Below, one piece after another: positions 10,127 to 20,400 of a DNA stretch of 64,000 bases; the stretch's first letter is position 1; every line of letters begins with the position of its first letter. The stretch comes from Nemophila menziesii (taxonomy: Eukaryota; Streptophyta; Magnoliopsida; Boraginales; Hydrophyllaceae), in assembly GCA_029959085.1 (NCBI GenBank), contig JARWIR010000031.1, positions 186,001 to 250,000 on the forward strand. Direction: 5' to 3'. The translations under genes were made by a program, and so were the position numbers. Under the pieces are notes generated by a model that ran no database searches, was not told the origin of the DNA, and saw only the letters and a list, made by a program, of their open reading frames with translations.

Positions 10127-12876
10127 ATGGCAGCCCAAGATCCACCACTTGGACCACCCCTTGGTGGAGTGCAGAATAATCAACCAGGGATCCAACAACA
10201 AGATCCACCACCTCGTGTACAATTACCAGCAGGAGGAGGTAATGGGCAGAATAACCAAAATAATTGACAGAACCGAGTTGAACAAGACCTTCCTAGCCTT
10301 CATATACCATTCCATGTTCAACCAATCGGTTACCGCCCTCCTGAGATTCCGAATATCAAATTTAGACCCGATCCGGGTATGCTTAGTCAATTTCAAAGTT
10401 TCGGACTCTATACTGGTACAGCAATTCAAGATCCGGTAAGATCGATTAAGAAGTTCATGCAGATTTGTGATGCCTACATTACTCCTCGCATTACACGCGA
10501 GCAACTGTATTGTCATATGTTTTCATTCTTCTTGACCGGTAGAGCTAGCGATTGGCTAGAAAGACAACCACATGGAACTATTCATTCTTGGAGAGAACTT
10601 CAAGCCGCATTCTTTAACAGATTTAATCGGAAGAGCATGAGACTCAAAGATCAAACCGAGCTTGCAAGATTTTGCCAAGAAGATGGAGAAACAGTGGGAG
10701 AAGCATGGACAAGGTTTCAACAAAAATTAGCTAGATGTCCACTCCATGGTTATACACCTGCTCTACAACTTGCTATGTTCTATGAAGGCCTTAATGATAA
10801 AGGTAGAGAGAAGGTGGATAACATTGGAAAGGGTAATTTCGTGTCCATGAATCACAGTGAAGCTTCCGAGGTGTTAGAAAATATTATGGAACAAGAAAGA
10901 AGTTGGCCTTCAACGCGAGCTTCTGTAGCAAAGACCCGAGGAGCACTTCGTTTAGATGCAGAAACTGCGAACTCAGCTCAGATATCTGCATTAGAAAACC
11001 AAATCAAAGAGCTGAAAATAACGATGGAAAAGAATTTAGCCGTTGCAAACGTAGTACAAGAAGCACAAGGTTGTCAACAATGTGGGGTTAACAATCATAC
11101 ATGGGAAGAGTGCGAATCAAATCCGCAATCTGTTTAATTTATATCCAACCGCGGAGGTTATCAATGGGGTAACCGAAACCATCCGGGTATGCAGTATTCA
11201 AATCCACATGGGGCCGCCAATCCTGGTCATTATCAACAGCGCCCCCAGAACAACTCTTTCCAACAGAGAGGTCAGTATCAAAATCAACATAGACCTGCTC
11301 CACCACAACAACCTGCTCAAGATGCCTATACCGATTCATTAGATCAGAAAGCTTTACCTCAGTATCCTCAAGAAGGATCTATGGACAATCAACAAATAGC
11401 ACAAGCTCTAGACCGTTTGACCACGACTATGAATGCTCAGGAAGAGAAGGTCAGAGGACAAGATGCCATACTTCAGATATTAGGTACTCAAGTAAAACAA
11501 TTAAACGAAGTTTTAACAAACTTGGTAGAACAGAAGGAAGTAAAGGCAATCAAAGGAGGTGAAAACAATGTTGGGTTCGAAGCTTGCAAGGCTATTTGCC
11601 TTGAATTTGAAGAAGCAAAAGAGGAAGTACCGCATGCTGCCGTTAGTGCCGTGGAAGTTCCGAGTACCGAAGAAGAACCAACCAAGTCTAGCCCCGTGGA
11701 ATCTGACTGTTCTGAGGTTTATGTGGAGGACGATCAAGACAAAGCCGAATTTATACAACTACTGAGGAAGATGCAAGAGGAGATTCGATTGGTTGTGGAT
11801 TATGCAGCTGAGCTGGCTAAAGAGAAAGAGAAAGAAGCCTCAAGGGAGGAATCAGAAATGAAGTTGTACCTGCTATGCAGAAAGAGAAAGAAGAAGAGAA
11901 GGTGGATTCGCAACCTATTGTTCAACCAGTGTCATCAACTATTCCTGATATAAATCCTAAAGATGACACTGTACTCAAGACATTTGTAGAGGCGTATCAA
12001 CCAGAAAATATCAACGCCCAAATGCTTGAGATAGCAAAGAGAGGACTTACACCGCAACAAGTTTATACGCAAATTATTCCTGAGAAAGAGGCGAGTGTGG
12101 AGATCCCAAGAGAGAACCTGAGGGTTTCGAAAAGAAGTGAAAGAGAGCTACCAACAAAGCTTAAAGATCCGGGAAGTTTCAACCTTCCTATTCAATTACA
12201 TGGTATGCTCAAGGTGAAAGCTATGTATGATGTGGGTTCTGGTGTGAATCTTATGCCTAAGTCCGTGTTCGAGAGACTTGGACTTCAGAAATCAGAGAAA
12301 ACTCCAGTGAAGTTGCAGTTTGCTGACAACTCAGTTAAAAGGACATGGGGAACAGTGGAGGACGTCTTAGTCCGAGCAGGTAATATCACCATCCCTACTG
12401 ACTTTGTTATTCTTGAGTTTGATGCAGATAAGCAGGTTCCAATCATACCTGGACGGCCTTTCATGGCCACAAGTCAAAGTGTCATCAACTTCCAAGAAGG
12501 GACCATCACCCTTCATGCAAAGAATGTATCCGAGACCTTCTATGTCTTGGGTAAGAAACCAAGGAAGTTAGATCCCACCGTGCCGGTCATCCACAGCCTT
12601 TCACATCACAAAGTCCCTCCTGAGAAGATCCACTTAAAGCCTGTGGATACTGAGCCGAACATTGAGTTTGGGGTTGGCCATGAAGTTCTATGGAAAGCTC
12701 ACAAACGCGAGAATAGGCCACGAAGTTTCAAGGACTCGTGGATGGGACCATTCATTGTCACTAAGGTTGTTTCAGCCAAAGTGATAGAAATTAGACCCAA
12801 AACTGGGGTCAAGTGCAGATTAGTAGACGTTCATAGCCTTACTCGTTGTTGGGGAGGCTATATTCGCAAATCTTGA
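10127..12876 (+). pseudogene. Gag-protease-integrase C-terminal tail polyprotein of A (disrupted)
   Basis: The likely start is ATG 10127; the frame is open upstream to about 10001 but without an ATG. In order it encodes a Pro/Gln-rich N-terminus, a Retrotrans_gag core at about 10379-10870 (FFLTGRASDWL, GEAWTRFQ, CPLHGYTPALQL), a zinc knuckle C-x2-C-x4-H-x4-C at 11072-11113, a Gln/Asn-rich linker, a retroviral-type aspartic protease at about 12170-12540 (active site YDVGSGVN, then IIPGRPFMA) and, without RT, RNase H or integrase core, an integrase C-terminal tail at about 12660-12870 (WMGPFIVTKV, HSLTRCWGGY). Breaks are TGA 10265-10267, TAA 11135-11137 and a one-base frame change near 11850-11875. 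In virus-like particles Gag packages RNA and the protease matures Gag. The same junction in element G shows that the reduced layout predates this copy. Confidence 0.85.
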
Positions 12877-13096
12877 CAGAGGTAACACGTCTAACTTTGA
12901 AAGACGTTAAAAAAAGTGCTGTACGGGAGACAACCCGTAGTTTTTTAGTTTTTATGTCTTTTACGTTATTAATTTATGTTTATTTAGTTATTTTTAGTTG
13001 ATAATGCATATTTGAGAAAGGTATTAGTGTTTTTGGTGTGTAGGAATTGGAGAAATCGAGTTAGGGACACGAGGAAAAATTTTCGGAGCGAAGGAA
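12877..13096 (+). other. Spacer between polyprotein frame and tandem repeats of A
   Basis: It contains AACTTTGAAAGACGTTAAA and a T-rich stretch, also present after the matching frame in G. GGTATTAGTGTTTTTG and GGAGAAATCGAGTTAGGGA recur in A, B and G, so it is a conserved noncoding leader to the repeats. Confidence 0.5.
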
Positions 13097-13470
13097 TGAC
13101 CCCCGCGGACTACCCCTAGTCCGCAGGTATGTACCGCAGGGTCAAAACCCGTACCATGGGTGGAGCCACGGGTCTTGTCCAGAACCGAGGAAAAATTGAC
13201 CCGCGGACTACCCCATGCACCGTGCCCTGGTCCGCAGGACAAAAATGCGTGCCACGGGGTAGGTCCACGTGTATTTGGACGGAGATACATCAAGAAGGCG
13301 CGGGGTACCCTGCGGTGTACAGCGCCATGGTCCGCGAACTCAAAAAAACGTGCCACGGGACCTACCACGGGTATCATCCAGAAGGGAAATTTTTTCGACA
13401 ATCAGATGTCGCGGACTACCCCGCGGTGTACCCCATGGTCCGCACCATGGTCCGCACGAGCCGCCAGAGT
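13097..13470 (+). repeat. GC-rich tandem repeat of A with palindromes and a G-box
   Basis: About 3.5 degenerate units of roughly 100-109 bp begin with CCGCGGACTACCCC-type motifs near 13097, 13197, 13300 and 13409. Each carries palindromes such as CCATGGTCCGC, GCGGTGTAC and CCCGTACCATGGGT. CACGTG occurs at 13266-13271; other units have CACGGG there. Overlapping reading frames follow from the high GC content and are not believed to be genes. Confidence 0.8.
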
Positions 13471-13493
13471 GAGAAAAGAAAGGGATTCAAGGT

Positions 13494-13904
13494 TATAAGG
13501 AGATACAATGCCTATTATTCCTAATTTTATAAACCTAAAGCCTCTTTCTCTTCTCCAAAACTCTCCTAACTCCATTGAAGCTCATCAAAACCTTCACCAA
13601 TCACCAAAACACTACCCAATCATCAAGAAAAACACATCAAATCTTCTCTCCACATCATTACAAGAGAGAATCAAACACCCAATCTTCACCAAATCCATTC
13701 AAATTGAAGAATCAAAGAGCCAAATTTTCAAAATTCATCCTACAATTTCTTAAATCCAAGCCAACCCATTACAAATCCACCTCACCCACATAGAGATTCA
13801 TCATCAATTCACCTATCCTAAGCCAAATCAAGCTTGTTCAACCATTATTTCACAAGTTCAAATTTCAAGGGTTGCTAAAGCTTTGAGTTGGGGGTCAATT
13901 GAAG
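13494..13904 (+). promoter_or_regulatory. Leader of env-like ORF in A with TATA-like box and internal PPT copy
   Basis: TATAAGGA at 13494-13501 follows the tandem repeats directly, and B has TATAAAAG at the same place. A conserved pyrimidine-rich leader follows (CCTCTTTCTCTTCTCC near 13541). The motif TTGAGTTGGGGGT at 13883-13895, after the palindrome AAAGCTTT, lies just before the env-like start codon. Either an internal promoter or a splice-acceptor leader is possible. Confidence 0.4.
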
Positions 13905-15104
13905 ATGACTAATAGAACAACAATTTTAGCTAACAAGAGGGAGGTGAAGAGTAACAAGGGATTGGCTTTAAACAAGAAGAAATCAATTAACAAATGTGCT
14001 AGTTCTAAATCAAAGGGTAAAGATAAAGTTGAGAAGAGTGGAATTCCTTTGTTTGATCGTAATGGTAAAAAGCTTTACTTTTATGCAAAGGATAAAACAC
14101 AACCTCCACAAGGTCCTACACACAAAGAGGAGAAAGAGGAAGCTTTAAAAATCTTGAAAGCTTCTGCAGAGAAACAGTTGAAAGAACTACCTTTTGCTTA
14201 TGAAAAAGTATTCAAGGAAGAAGTTGGTACAGGAGAATACACGAGATTCTTAGAGCTTGGTGAGAAATTGGGTTGGTCTACGTTCATGGTAAGACGTTCT
14301 GAATTATGTCATGAGTTAGTTTTGGAATTCTATTTAGGCCTCTTTAGCCGAGATAGTAATTGTGTTCCGATTAGAGAAAAGCTAGTTCCTTTCACAGTTG
14401 AGGAGATTAGAAACCACTTCAAGTTTAAAAAACTGAAAGGTTGTTGCAAATTTGAAGAAGCGGTTGCTAAGCGAAAAATCTTTGATGAGGAATTACTTTT
14501 TGAGCATGTATTAGAAAAAGAGAAAGTGCAATCACACAAGGGAGAATTGAAGGTGCCTTGGCCTTACAAATATCTTCAATCAGATGCGAGAATTTGGCAC
14601 AATTTCCTTGTCCCTAATATCTTTGGGAACACACGAACTTTGGATGTGACTATGAAGTGCGCTCTACTTTTGGACTGTATTTTGAGAGGAGAAGAAGTTG
14701 ATGTGGCACAGTTGATCTATGAGGAGGTGATAAGATTTTCGGTCTCTCCTAAATCAGTTTATAATGTTAAATTTCCTACTATGATCACGTGTCTTGTGCG
14801 AGAAGCGAATGTTACGTTGGGTGAAGAAGAGAAACTCGAGTTTAAGACGAGTTATATTGATAATGCTTGGATCAAGGATATCTTTCGAAGAGCGGGTTCT
14901 ACGCAAGCCTTGAAAGAAGAAAAGGAGCAAAATTGGCAAGAGAAGATGGAGGAGCGTTTAACGAAATTTGAAGCAGCTCAAACTTCCTTAGTCAATGATG
15001 TGCCACAAATCAACGCTAATCAAGTGCACATCATGAAACTCCTTGAGCAATTAACGAAAGGTCCAGCAAATCCTACCTTGGATGTCAATGATGCGAGGCA
15101 ATAG
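13905..15104 (+). CDS. Env-like 3' ORF of element A, intact
   Basis: An open frame of about 399 codons starts at ATG 13905. The N-terminus is Lys-rich and basic (about residues 1-55). Residues about 110-320 match the pattern of the putative plant transposon protein domain found in Athila-type 3' ORFs: W-S-T-F-M-V, L-V-L-E-F-Y-L-G-L, V-P-F-T-V-E-E-I, D-A-R-I-W-H-N-F-L, C-A-L-L-L-D-C-I-L-R-G, then F-P-T-M-I-T-C-L. The C-terminal 75 residues are charged and helical. No signal peptide or clear membrane segment is visible, so 'env-like' describes position only. It lies between two TTGAGTTGGGGGT motifs. It is intact here but decayed in both B copies and in G. Its function is unknown. Confidence 0.75.
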   Translation: MTNRTTILANKREVKSNKGLALNKKKSINKCASSKSKGKDKVEKSGIPLFDRNGKKLYFYAKDKTQPPQGPTHKEEKEEALKILKASAEKQLKELPFAYEKVFKEEVGTGEYTRFLELGEKLGWSTFMVRRSELCHELVLEFYLGLFSRDSNCVPIREKLVPFTVEEIRNHFKFKKLKGCCKFEEAVAKRKIFDEELLFEHVLEKEKVQSHKGELKVPWPYKYLQSDARIWHNFLVPNIFGNTRTLDVTMKCALLLDCILRGEEVDVAQLIYEEVIRFSVSPKSVYNVKFPTMITCLVREANVTLGEEEKLEFKTSYIDNAWIKDIFRRAGSTQALKEEKEQNWQEKMEERLTKFEAAQTSLVNDVPQINANQVHIMKLLEQLTKGPANPTLDVNDARQ

Positions 15105-16658
15105 CCTCGAGAGTATGTTCACTTTCTTCCTTACAATTTTTGTAAATATGTTTATCTGCTAATTTTAATTTCTGTTTTTCGAGTCTTTTTCGAGTCGTGG
15201 GGACACGGCTCATTTTTGAGTTGGGGGTGTGGGGATTCGTTGTCTCTCATCTCCATTTTTTCTGTTTTTTTGGTAGAAATTAAAATTTTTGATACATGGG
15301 AATTAGATGTAGAGTGTGTTTAATAGCTTGAAATCATAAGCTCAGTGAATTAATGATAGTAAGTAATATGTTTATGAGCTATGTATTTGTATGCTTTGAG
15401 TATTTGCAGGGAAACACACGTTGATAGTAAAGAAAAGATTAGTGAGCAATGCGATAGAAAGTATGTTCGATCTCAGGGAACCTTGAAAGTGTGTAGGCCG
15501 TAAGATCCAAGCTAGTTGAAAAACCATTTGATGAAAGTGCTAAAGGTAAGAAAATAACGAAATTACATAGTGTAGAAAGTGATTAAGGCGGTTCTTTCAT
15601 ATTTGAAGCCCTTGAAGCCTTTTATACCTTCTCACCTTGTGATTTTTGAATTTATATGCTATATCCTTCTCAGCCCCTTCTAGCCTTTCTAAAGCCTTTT
15701 TATTGAACCACGTTATAAGCCATATCCCTTTAGATTATAGGACTTTTCCATATGACCCGCACTCGAATCGCGATGTATAGACAGTTGTTTTAGAGCTTGA
15801 GTTTGGGGTGGTGGGTCCACCATTATGGGAATTATTATTGGGTTGAGATTTTTGAGCTTATTAATTGTGCTTTGTGCTTCATATTGATGATGATTCACAG
15901 ATTTTTATTGTAACCCTTTGTCGGGGTAATAGTGAATGAAAAAGAAGCTACGAGCTAAAATTGCCAACAAGGGCATTAAAAGAAAAAAAATATATATATA
16001 TGAGAAATTAGCGTGATATCTCAACATTAAAAGAGAGTCATAGCTAGAAAAAAATTTGATTTGAAAAGAAAAGAATATATATATTCGGACCGGCAAAGTG
16101 GATTTTTATGTGAACATCTTAAGCTTTGGGTTATGGGGATGCTAAAATGTGCATCAAAGAAGTCATTGGGTTGAGTGAGAGATGTTTTATGAGAGTAACT
16201 CAAGCTCTAGGACGATTCGTTGATGGCTAGTGAGGAGAGAGCCAAAAGCTCACTCTAAATTATCCAAATATACTATCATACCGTCCCTAAGCCTACATTA
16301 CAACCTTAAAGACCTTTTGATTCTTTGCTATGTAATTGAGAAGTAATTGAGCCATTAGAGAGTAGTTAAGTGGAGCTTTGAATACTAGTGAAAATCGAGG
16401 AACAATCTATAGCTCTCTTAGGGAACTGAGTAAAGTCCCAATCCTTCTTACATTGCGAAACTAATCTGATCTTGAATTCAAGCCGTGTTGACTGTGGATA
16501 TGAGAAGTGTACAGGTATGTAGTTTATGAATATTATTGCATGAAATTTTCTGAGTTCTTTGCTTTAGGTTTATTCTATATATTCTGCTATGTTTTTTCCA
16601 TTGTGTTGAAAATTTTTATAAGTGTGTATTTATAGACTTCCCTTTGTTTTTATCTTTA
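15105..16658 (+). other. Long structured noncoding tail of A
   Basis: About 1.5 kb without a credible gene is conserved in A, B1, B2, G and, reversed, in H and E. It holds hairpin GAGTCGTG-GGGA-CACGGCTC at 15192-15211 followed by TTGAGTTGGGGGT at 15216-15228. It also has TGGTGGGTCCACCA near 15807-15821 beside a purine-rich TTGAGTTTGGGGTGG, and CTTTGTCGGGGT (about 15915) that could pair with CCGGCAAAG (about 16091). GTGAGGAGAGAGCCAAAAGCTCACT near 16230 recurs in every family. Conservation without coding points to an RNA role. Confidence 0.6.
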
Positions 16659-16692
16659 TTGTATCGGGACGATACAACTTTGAGTTGGGGGT
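16659..16692 (+). other. Hairpin plus polypurine tract of A
   Basis: A perfect stem TTGTATCG-GGA-CGATACAA (16659-16677) is followed by TTGAGTTGGGGGT (16680-16692) two bases before the 3' LTR. The purine tract is the expected plus-strand primer. Confidence 0.8.
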
Positions 16693-16694
16693 AT

Positions 16695-18214
16695 TGATGT
16701 CTCCTCATTTGTGATAGATTAATGTTAAGATGAGACATCATTTTTAGTGATTTAGAAGTCATAAATATCGATTTTCTTGAGAAATAGTGCACTTTCCTAT
16801 TTTGAGTCTTGATTTAGTAAAATAATATTTTTAGAGCATATTAGGTTTGATTGTTTATTTAGTGTGTAGCTTTAAAGATAATTATGGAGCTTAATTAGAG
16901 TCCAAGTCAAAGATTACAACTTATGGAAAGAGATTTGCATGGTAATTGGAGATAAGAAAACAAAAGCTAAAAAGATGGAAAAGGAAAAGCTGCCTAATCT
17001 AGGATTCTGCAGTACACGCCTAAAGAAGTGCTATTCTACCGAAGAAATAGGCCGATTTTGGTAATTTCCTTTCATAGGTGCAGAGATAATTCTGTTGCGA
17101 TTCTTTTGGTATCTTATGGAGCTCAAACCGACCAATAACGAAGAAGATATGCTCAAAACGGTCCAACAGTGTTTATCTTTATTTCCATACGAATTTGAGT
17201 TGGGCTAGAAGTCCAATACCTTACCTCTTCCTCAAGAAAACGAATTAGGTCTTCTAAACACCTATAAATACACTCTTATATCACTTGTAAAATCATACTT
17301 GCTTAGAAAAACCTTATAATTAATCCTTAGTCATTGTAGAGAGCAAGATGATGTCTTTTGTAATTTCTTTTAGTTAATTTCCTTCAGGTATGAACTAAAC
17401 TCCCCATAGCTTGGGTTTTGCATAATGTATAATCTATGAATTCTAATTCTTCTATCTAAGTTTCTTTGGGAATTATATGTTTTAATTTGATATTAGCTTC
17501 TTACTTAATATTTGTTTATGTGTTTTGATTTAATATCTTTCCTAGAACTGATCACTTTAGGATTGTTTTAATAGTAGTTAAATGGTCTCCTTGACAGGGT
17601 GTTTAACTATTGAACCACCACATAATGTCTAGTGTCGATATTAGTTCTGACAAAACATGATTCTAACTAGATAGTCATAGGGTTTGTTTTAACCACCATA
17701 TCACCAATTAATTGTTGCGATTGCTTAGGGCCTTAGTAGCGTTTGATAACCCTATTCTAAACCAAGTCTTGGTTGTGCCGTAGCCCCCCTAGTCGCTCTC
17801 AAGGTCTAAGGTATGGGAATTTAGAATCCTGACTAAGTATACCAAGAGCTAATATTCTCCCTTATTAACTAGATTCATAGATAGAATTAGAAGGATTAGT
17901 GCATACTAGCAAAACCTGAGCTATACCTCTAATCTCATATTCTTAATCTTTTACTTTATTGTCTTTATTTTCTTAGTTTTAATTCTTAATTTCGAAAATC
18001 TCTTTGCTTTCATTTTCTGTTTTTAATTATTTACTTTTACTCGTTATTCCTACTCACGCGATTAAACACACTTAAGTCCCTGAGAACGAACTCAACTTAC
18101 TAACTAAAACTTGCATACGTCCTGTAATACTTGCAGTACTGTGCCTGTCTAGGGTGAGAGTGCGTAGTTTCTTGACTTAATTTTATCATTTTTATCACAC
18201 CCTAGGCGACACCA
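16695..18214 (+). repeat. 3' LTR of element A
   Basis: It runs from TGATGTCTCC to GGCGACACCA, 1520 bp, and matches 8358-9878 except for about 35 differences by eye. The inverted repeat spans 16695-16740 and TATAAATA lies at 17263-17270. Confidence 0.9.
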
Positions 18215-18309
18215 TATACGTCCTGTAATACTTGCAGAACCGTGCTAGATTAGGGTGTTTATTTGCATCTAAAATATATTATCTTTTTATCACACCTTAG
18301 GCCACACCA
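18215..18309 (+). repeat. LTR1 of composite B, right part
   Basis: It starts with the second TSD copy (TATAC) of element A and continues the LTR broken at 8357, ending GGCCACACCA. It aligns with the uninterrupted LTR near 26360-26453. Confidence 0.88.
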
Positions 18310-18315
18310 AGTTTT

Positions 18316-18333
18316 TTGCGCCGCTGCCGGGGA
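18316..18333 (+). other. Primer binding site of B1 (mutated)
   Basis: It reads TTGCGCCGCTGCCGGGGA, with G changed to T at the second position relative to B2. It is otherwise the tRNA-Asp type site. Confidence 0.75.
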
Positions 18334-18484
18334 CTACATCGTTAGTCCTTGTGCAATTATCTTGTGCTTTTATTTTAGTTAGTTCTATTTTACGCTTTTC
18401 TTTTAGTTTTGTTTTACAGATTTTTTTTAGGCGAGAGCAGATATATTAGGAGAAGGAAGTTTCGTATTACTAGATCCTGCAGAA

Positions 18485-19618
18485 ATGGATGAGATAAACC
18501 AGCAAATGGCTGAATTAAACAAACAATTTGCTCGGGGAAATCTAGTACACACATCACCTTCATGTCCTAGTTGTGGAGCAAGAGATCACTCGTGAGAATA
18601 TTGCATGAATAATCCAGCTTCAATTTCCTTCATACCTTATCAAAGAAACCATTATTATGATGGTTATTATCAATCCCAAGGAAATTACGCTGATTATCAG
18701 CCCCCACAAAATTACAATTGGGTCGGAGATCAACAGACTTATTATCATAATAACCATTATTATGATGATTATTATCAACCACGACCACAATCCTACTATC
18801 CTCCACAACCTATCTATCAAGAAGCGCCGATTTATAATGAAGCTTATCAAGAACCACCTTCTTATTCAATGTAGCAAACCGTACAAGAACAACCTTCGAG
18901 TTTGAATTCAACCATGGCTAAGATAATGAACCTAACTAAAGATATGGAGATTAGCCAGCAAAGATTCCAAAACTCATCCAACGCGCTTAAGAAGATTGAT
19001 CATACAGTGTCACAAATGGTGAATAAACTACAAATCTTTGCAGAAGGACAACTCCGAAGTGATGCTAGTGCTCCAGAAAACAATGTTTGTCATGCAGTTG
19101 AATTAAGAAGTGGAAAACAACTACCTCCACCAAGACTAGAACCAGAACCAGTCCCTATTCCAGAAAATGGGGGAGAAGAAACAACATAAAATACAGTCAT
19201 AGAGGTAGTTGAACAAAAAAGTGTCCCAGAGAAGACACCAGAGAAGAAAGAGAGCCCAGTGGTAACCAACACATGCCCTCCACCACCAAACCCTTCACGT
19301 GTCAGAAAAAAGGACAATGACCTGGAATTCAAGAAGTTCGTTGACATGGTGAGCAAGTTAGAGATTAAAATACCGTTTGTAGAAGCTCTCAAGAGAATGC
19401 CGACATATATAAAATTCATGAAGAACATTCTTTCTAACAAACGAAGATTCGAAACTAAGGATATGAATGGATCACCAGAGGAGTGTAAAACTATCGAGTT
19501 ACCACCAGAAACACCCCTTCCCACGAAATCTTGGATGGCACCATCCCTGATTATGAAGAATCGAGCTGAAAAGTTCGTGGGAATTAGAGGCAAAGGGTGG
19601 AAATTTCGTCATTCTTAA
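18485..19618 (+). pseudogene. Reduced Gag-like frame of B1 (zinc knuckle, Tyr-rich, coiled coil)
   Basis: One frame from ATG 18485 to 19618 has stops at 18593-18595 (TGA), 18872-18874 (TAG) and 19187-19189 (TAA). The first falls inside a C-x2-C-x4-H-x4-C knuckle at 18563-18604. Then come a Tyr/Gln/Asn/Pro-rich tract (18605-18870) that looks prion-like, a coiled-coil-like stretch (18902-19060), the Athila-type VELRSGK motif (about 19095) and the pre-protease segment DLEFKKFVDMVSKLEIKIPF with MPTYIKFMK. The Gag core is missing before it and the protease after it. The frame length and composition persist in both B copies. It may once have been a non-autonomous Gag derivative. Confidence 0.75.
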
Positions 19619-19700
19619 TCGAGTGTTTATGATGATTAGGTATTGGAGAAATCGAGCTAGGGAAGGCGAACAAAATTTCTCGGAAAAACTGAAGCAGGGG

Positions 19701-19960
19701 TGCGGTATACCGGACCTCAGCCCCGGTATACCGCAGGTGAAGAAAACCCGTACCACGGGTAGCTGCCACGTGTTTTATGCCGAGAGGAGAAAAAAATCAA
19801 GCTGATGGGTCCGGAATACCGGACCCTATACCGCGCCATGCACCGCACGTCCAAAACCCGTGCTACGGGTTGCTACCACGTGTTTTAAGACAAGGCGATA
19901 TTTTTGAACGCTGCTGGGTGCGGTATACCGGACCATATGCGCGGTATACCGCAGCGCGCC
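19701..19960 (+). repeat. 109-bp tandem repeat of B1
   Basis: About 2.4 units start at 19701, 19810 and 19919, exactly 109 bp apart. Each starts with GCGGTATACCGGAC or a variant, then a second TATACCGC palindrome, CCCGTACCACGGGT, then CCACGTGTTTT and an A-rich spacer. CACGTG boxes are at 19767-19772 and 19877-19882. Confidence 0.9.
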
Positions 19961-19990
19961 GCCAGAGAAAGAGAGATGCGCATTTGGGTG

Positions 19991-19998
19991 TATAAAAG
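19991..19998 (+). promoter_or_regulatory. Candidate internal TATA box of B1
   Basis: TATAAAAG lies about 30 bp beyond the tandem repeats and about 400 bp before the env-like start. B2 has the same motif at 28136-28143 and A has TATAAGGA. G-boxes upstream and a pyrimidine-rich leader downstream resemble a plant core promoter; no transcript evidence is available. Confidence 0.4.
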
Positions 19999-20400
19999 AG
20001 GGTTAATGCTTCTAATTCTGAATTTCATAAACCTCAAGCCTCTTTCTCTTCTCCAAAACTCTCCCAACTCCATTAAAGCTCATACAAACCTTCCCCAATC
20101 ATCAAAACACTACCCAATCGCTATAAAAACACATCCAATTCATTCTCCAAATCATTACAAAGAAGATTCAACCACCTATATCATACCAAAACACATTGAA
20201 TCCAAGAATCAAAAGCTTAAATTTCAGTAATTCATCCTACAATTTCTTAAATCCATACCAATCCATGAAGAATCCATCTTACCCATATAGAGAATCATCA
20301 TCAAATCACCTTTCCTAACCCAAATTAAGCTTGTTCAACCAATAATCAAGAGTTTCGAATTTCAAGAGTGGTTAAAGCTTTGAGTTGGGGGTCAACTGAG

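Larger units (their letters stand above)
8358..18214 (+). mobile_element. Element A: non-autonomous Athila-like retrotransposon
   Basis: The element is 9857 bp, with LTRs of about 1520 bp, a PBS, a Gag-protease-integrase-tail frame, tandem repeats, an env-like ORF, a 1.5-kb noncoding tail and a PPT. It lies in LTR1 of B with flanks CATAC (8353-8357) and TATAC (18215-18219), a 5-bp TSD with one later change. Its two LTRs differ at about 35 positions by eye (roughly 2.3 percent), so it inserted fairly recently. No RT, RNase H or integrase core was found, so movement must have depended on a partner. Confidence 0.9.

Noticed and set aside
13024..13524. Several overlapping reading frames on both strands in the GC-rich block
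   Set aside because: They arise from tandem palindromic repeats with few stops. The frames are not conserved between A, B and G.
18620..18850. Ile-rich antisense frame opposite the Tyr-rich tract
   Set aside because: It is the complement of Tyr/Asn codons and shares no sign of a gene.
19701..19960. Regular repeats that could suggest a CRISPR array
   Set aside because: The whole 109-bp unit repeats, there are no unique spacers, and the sequence is a plant retroelement.
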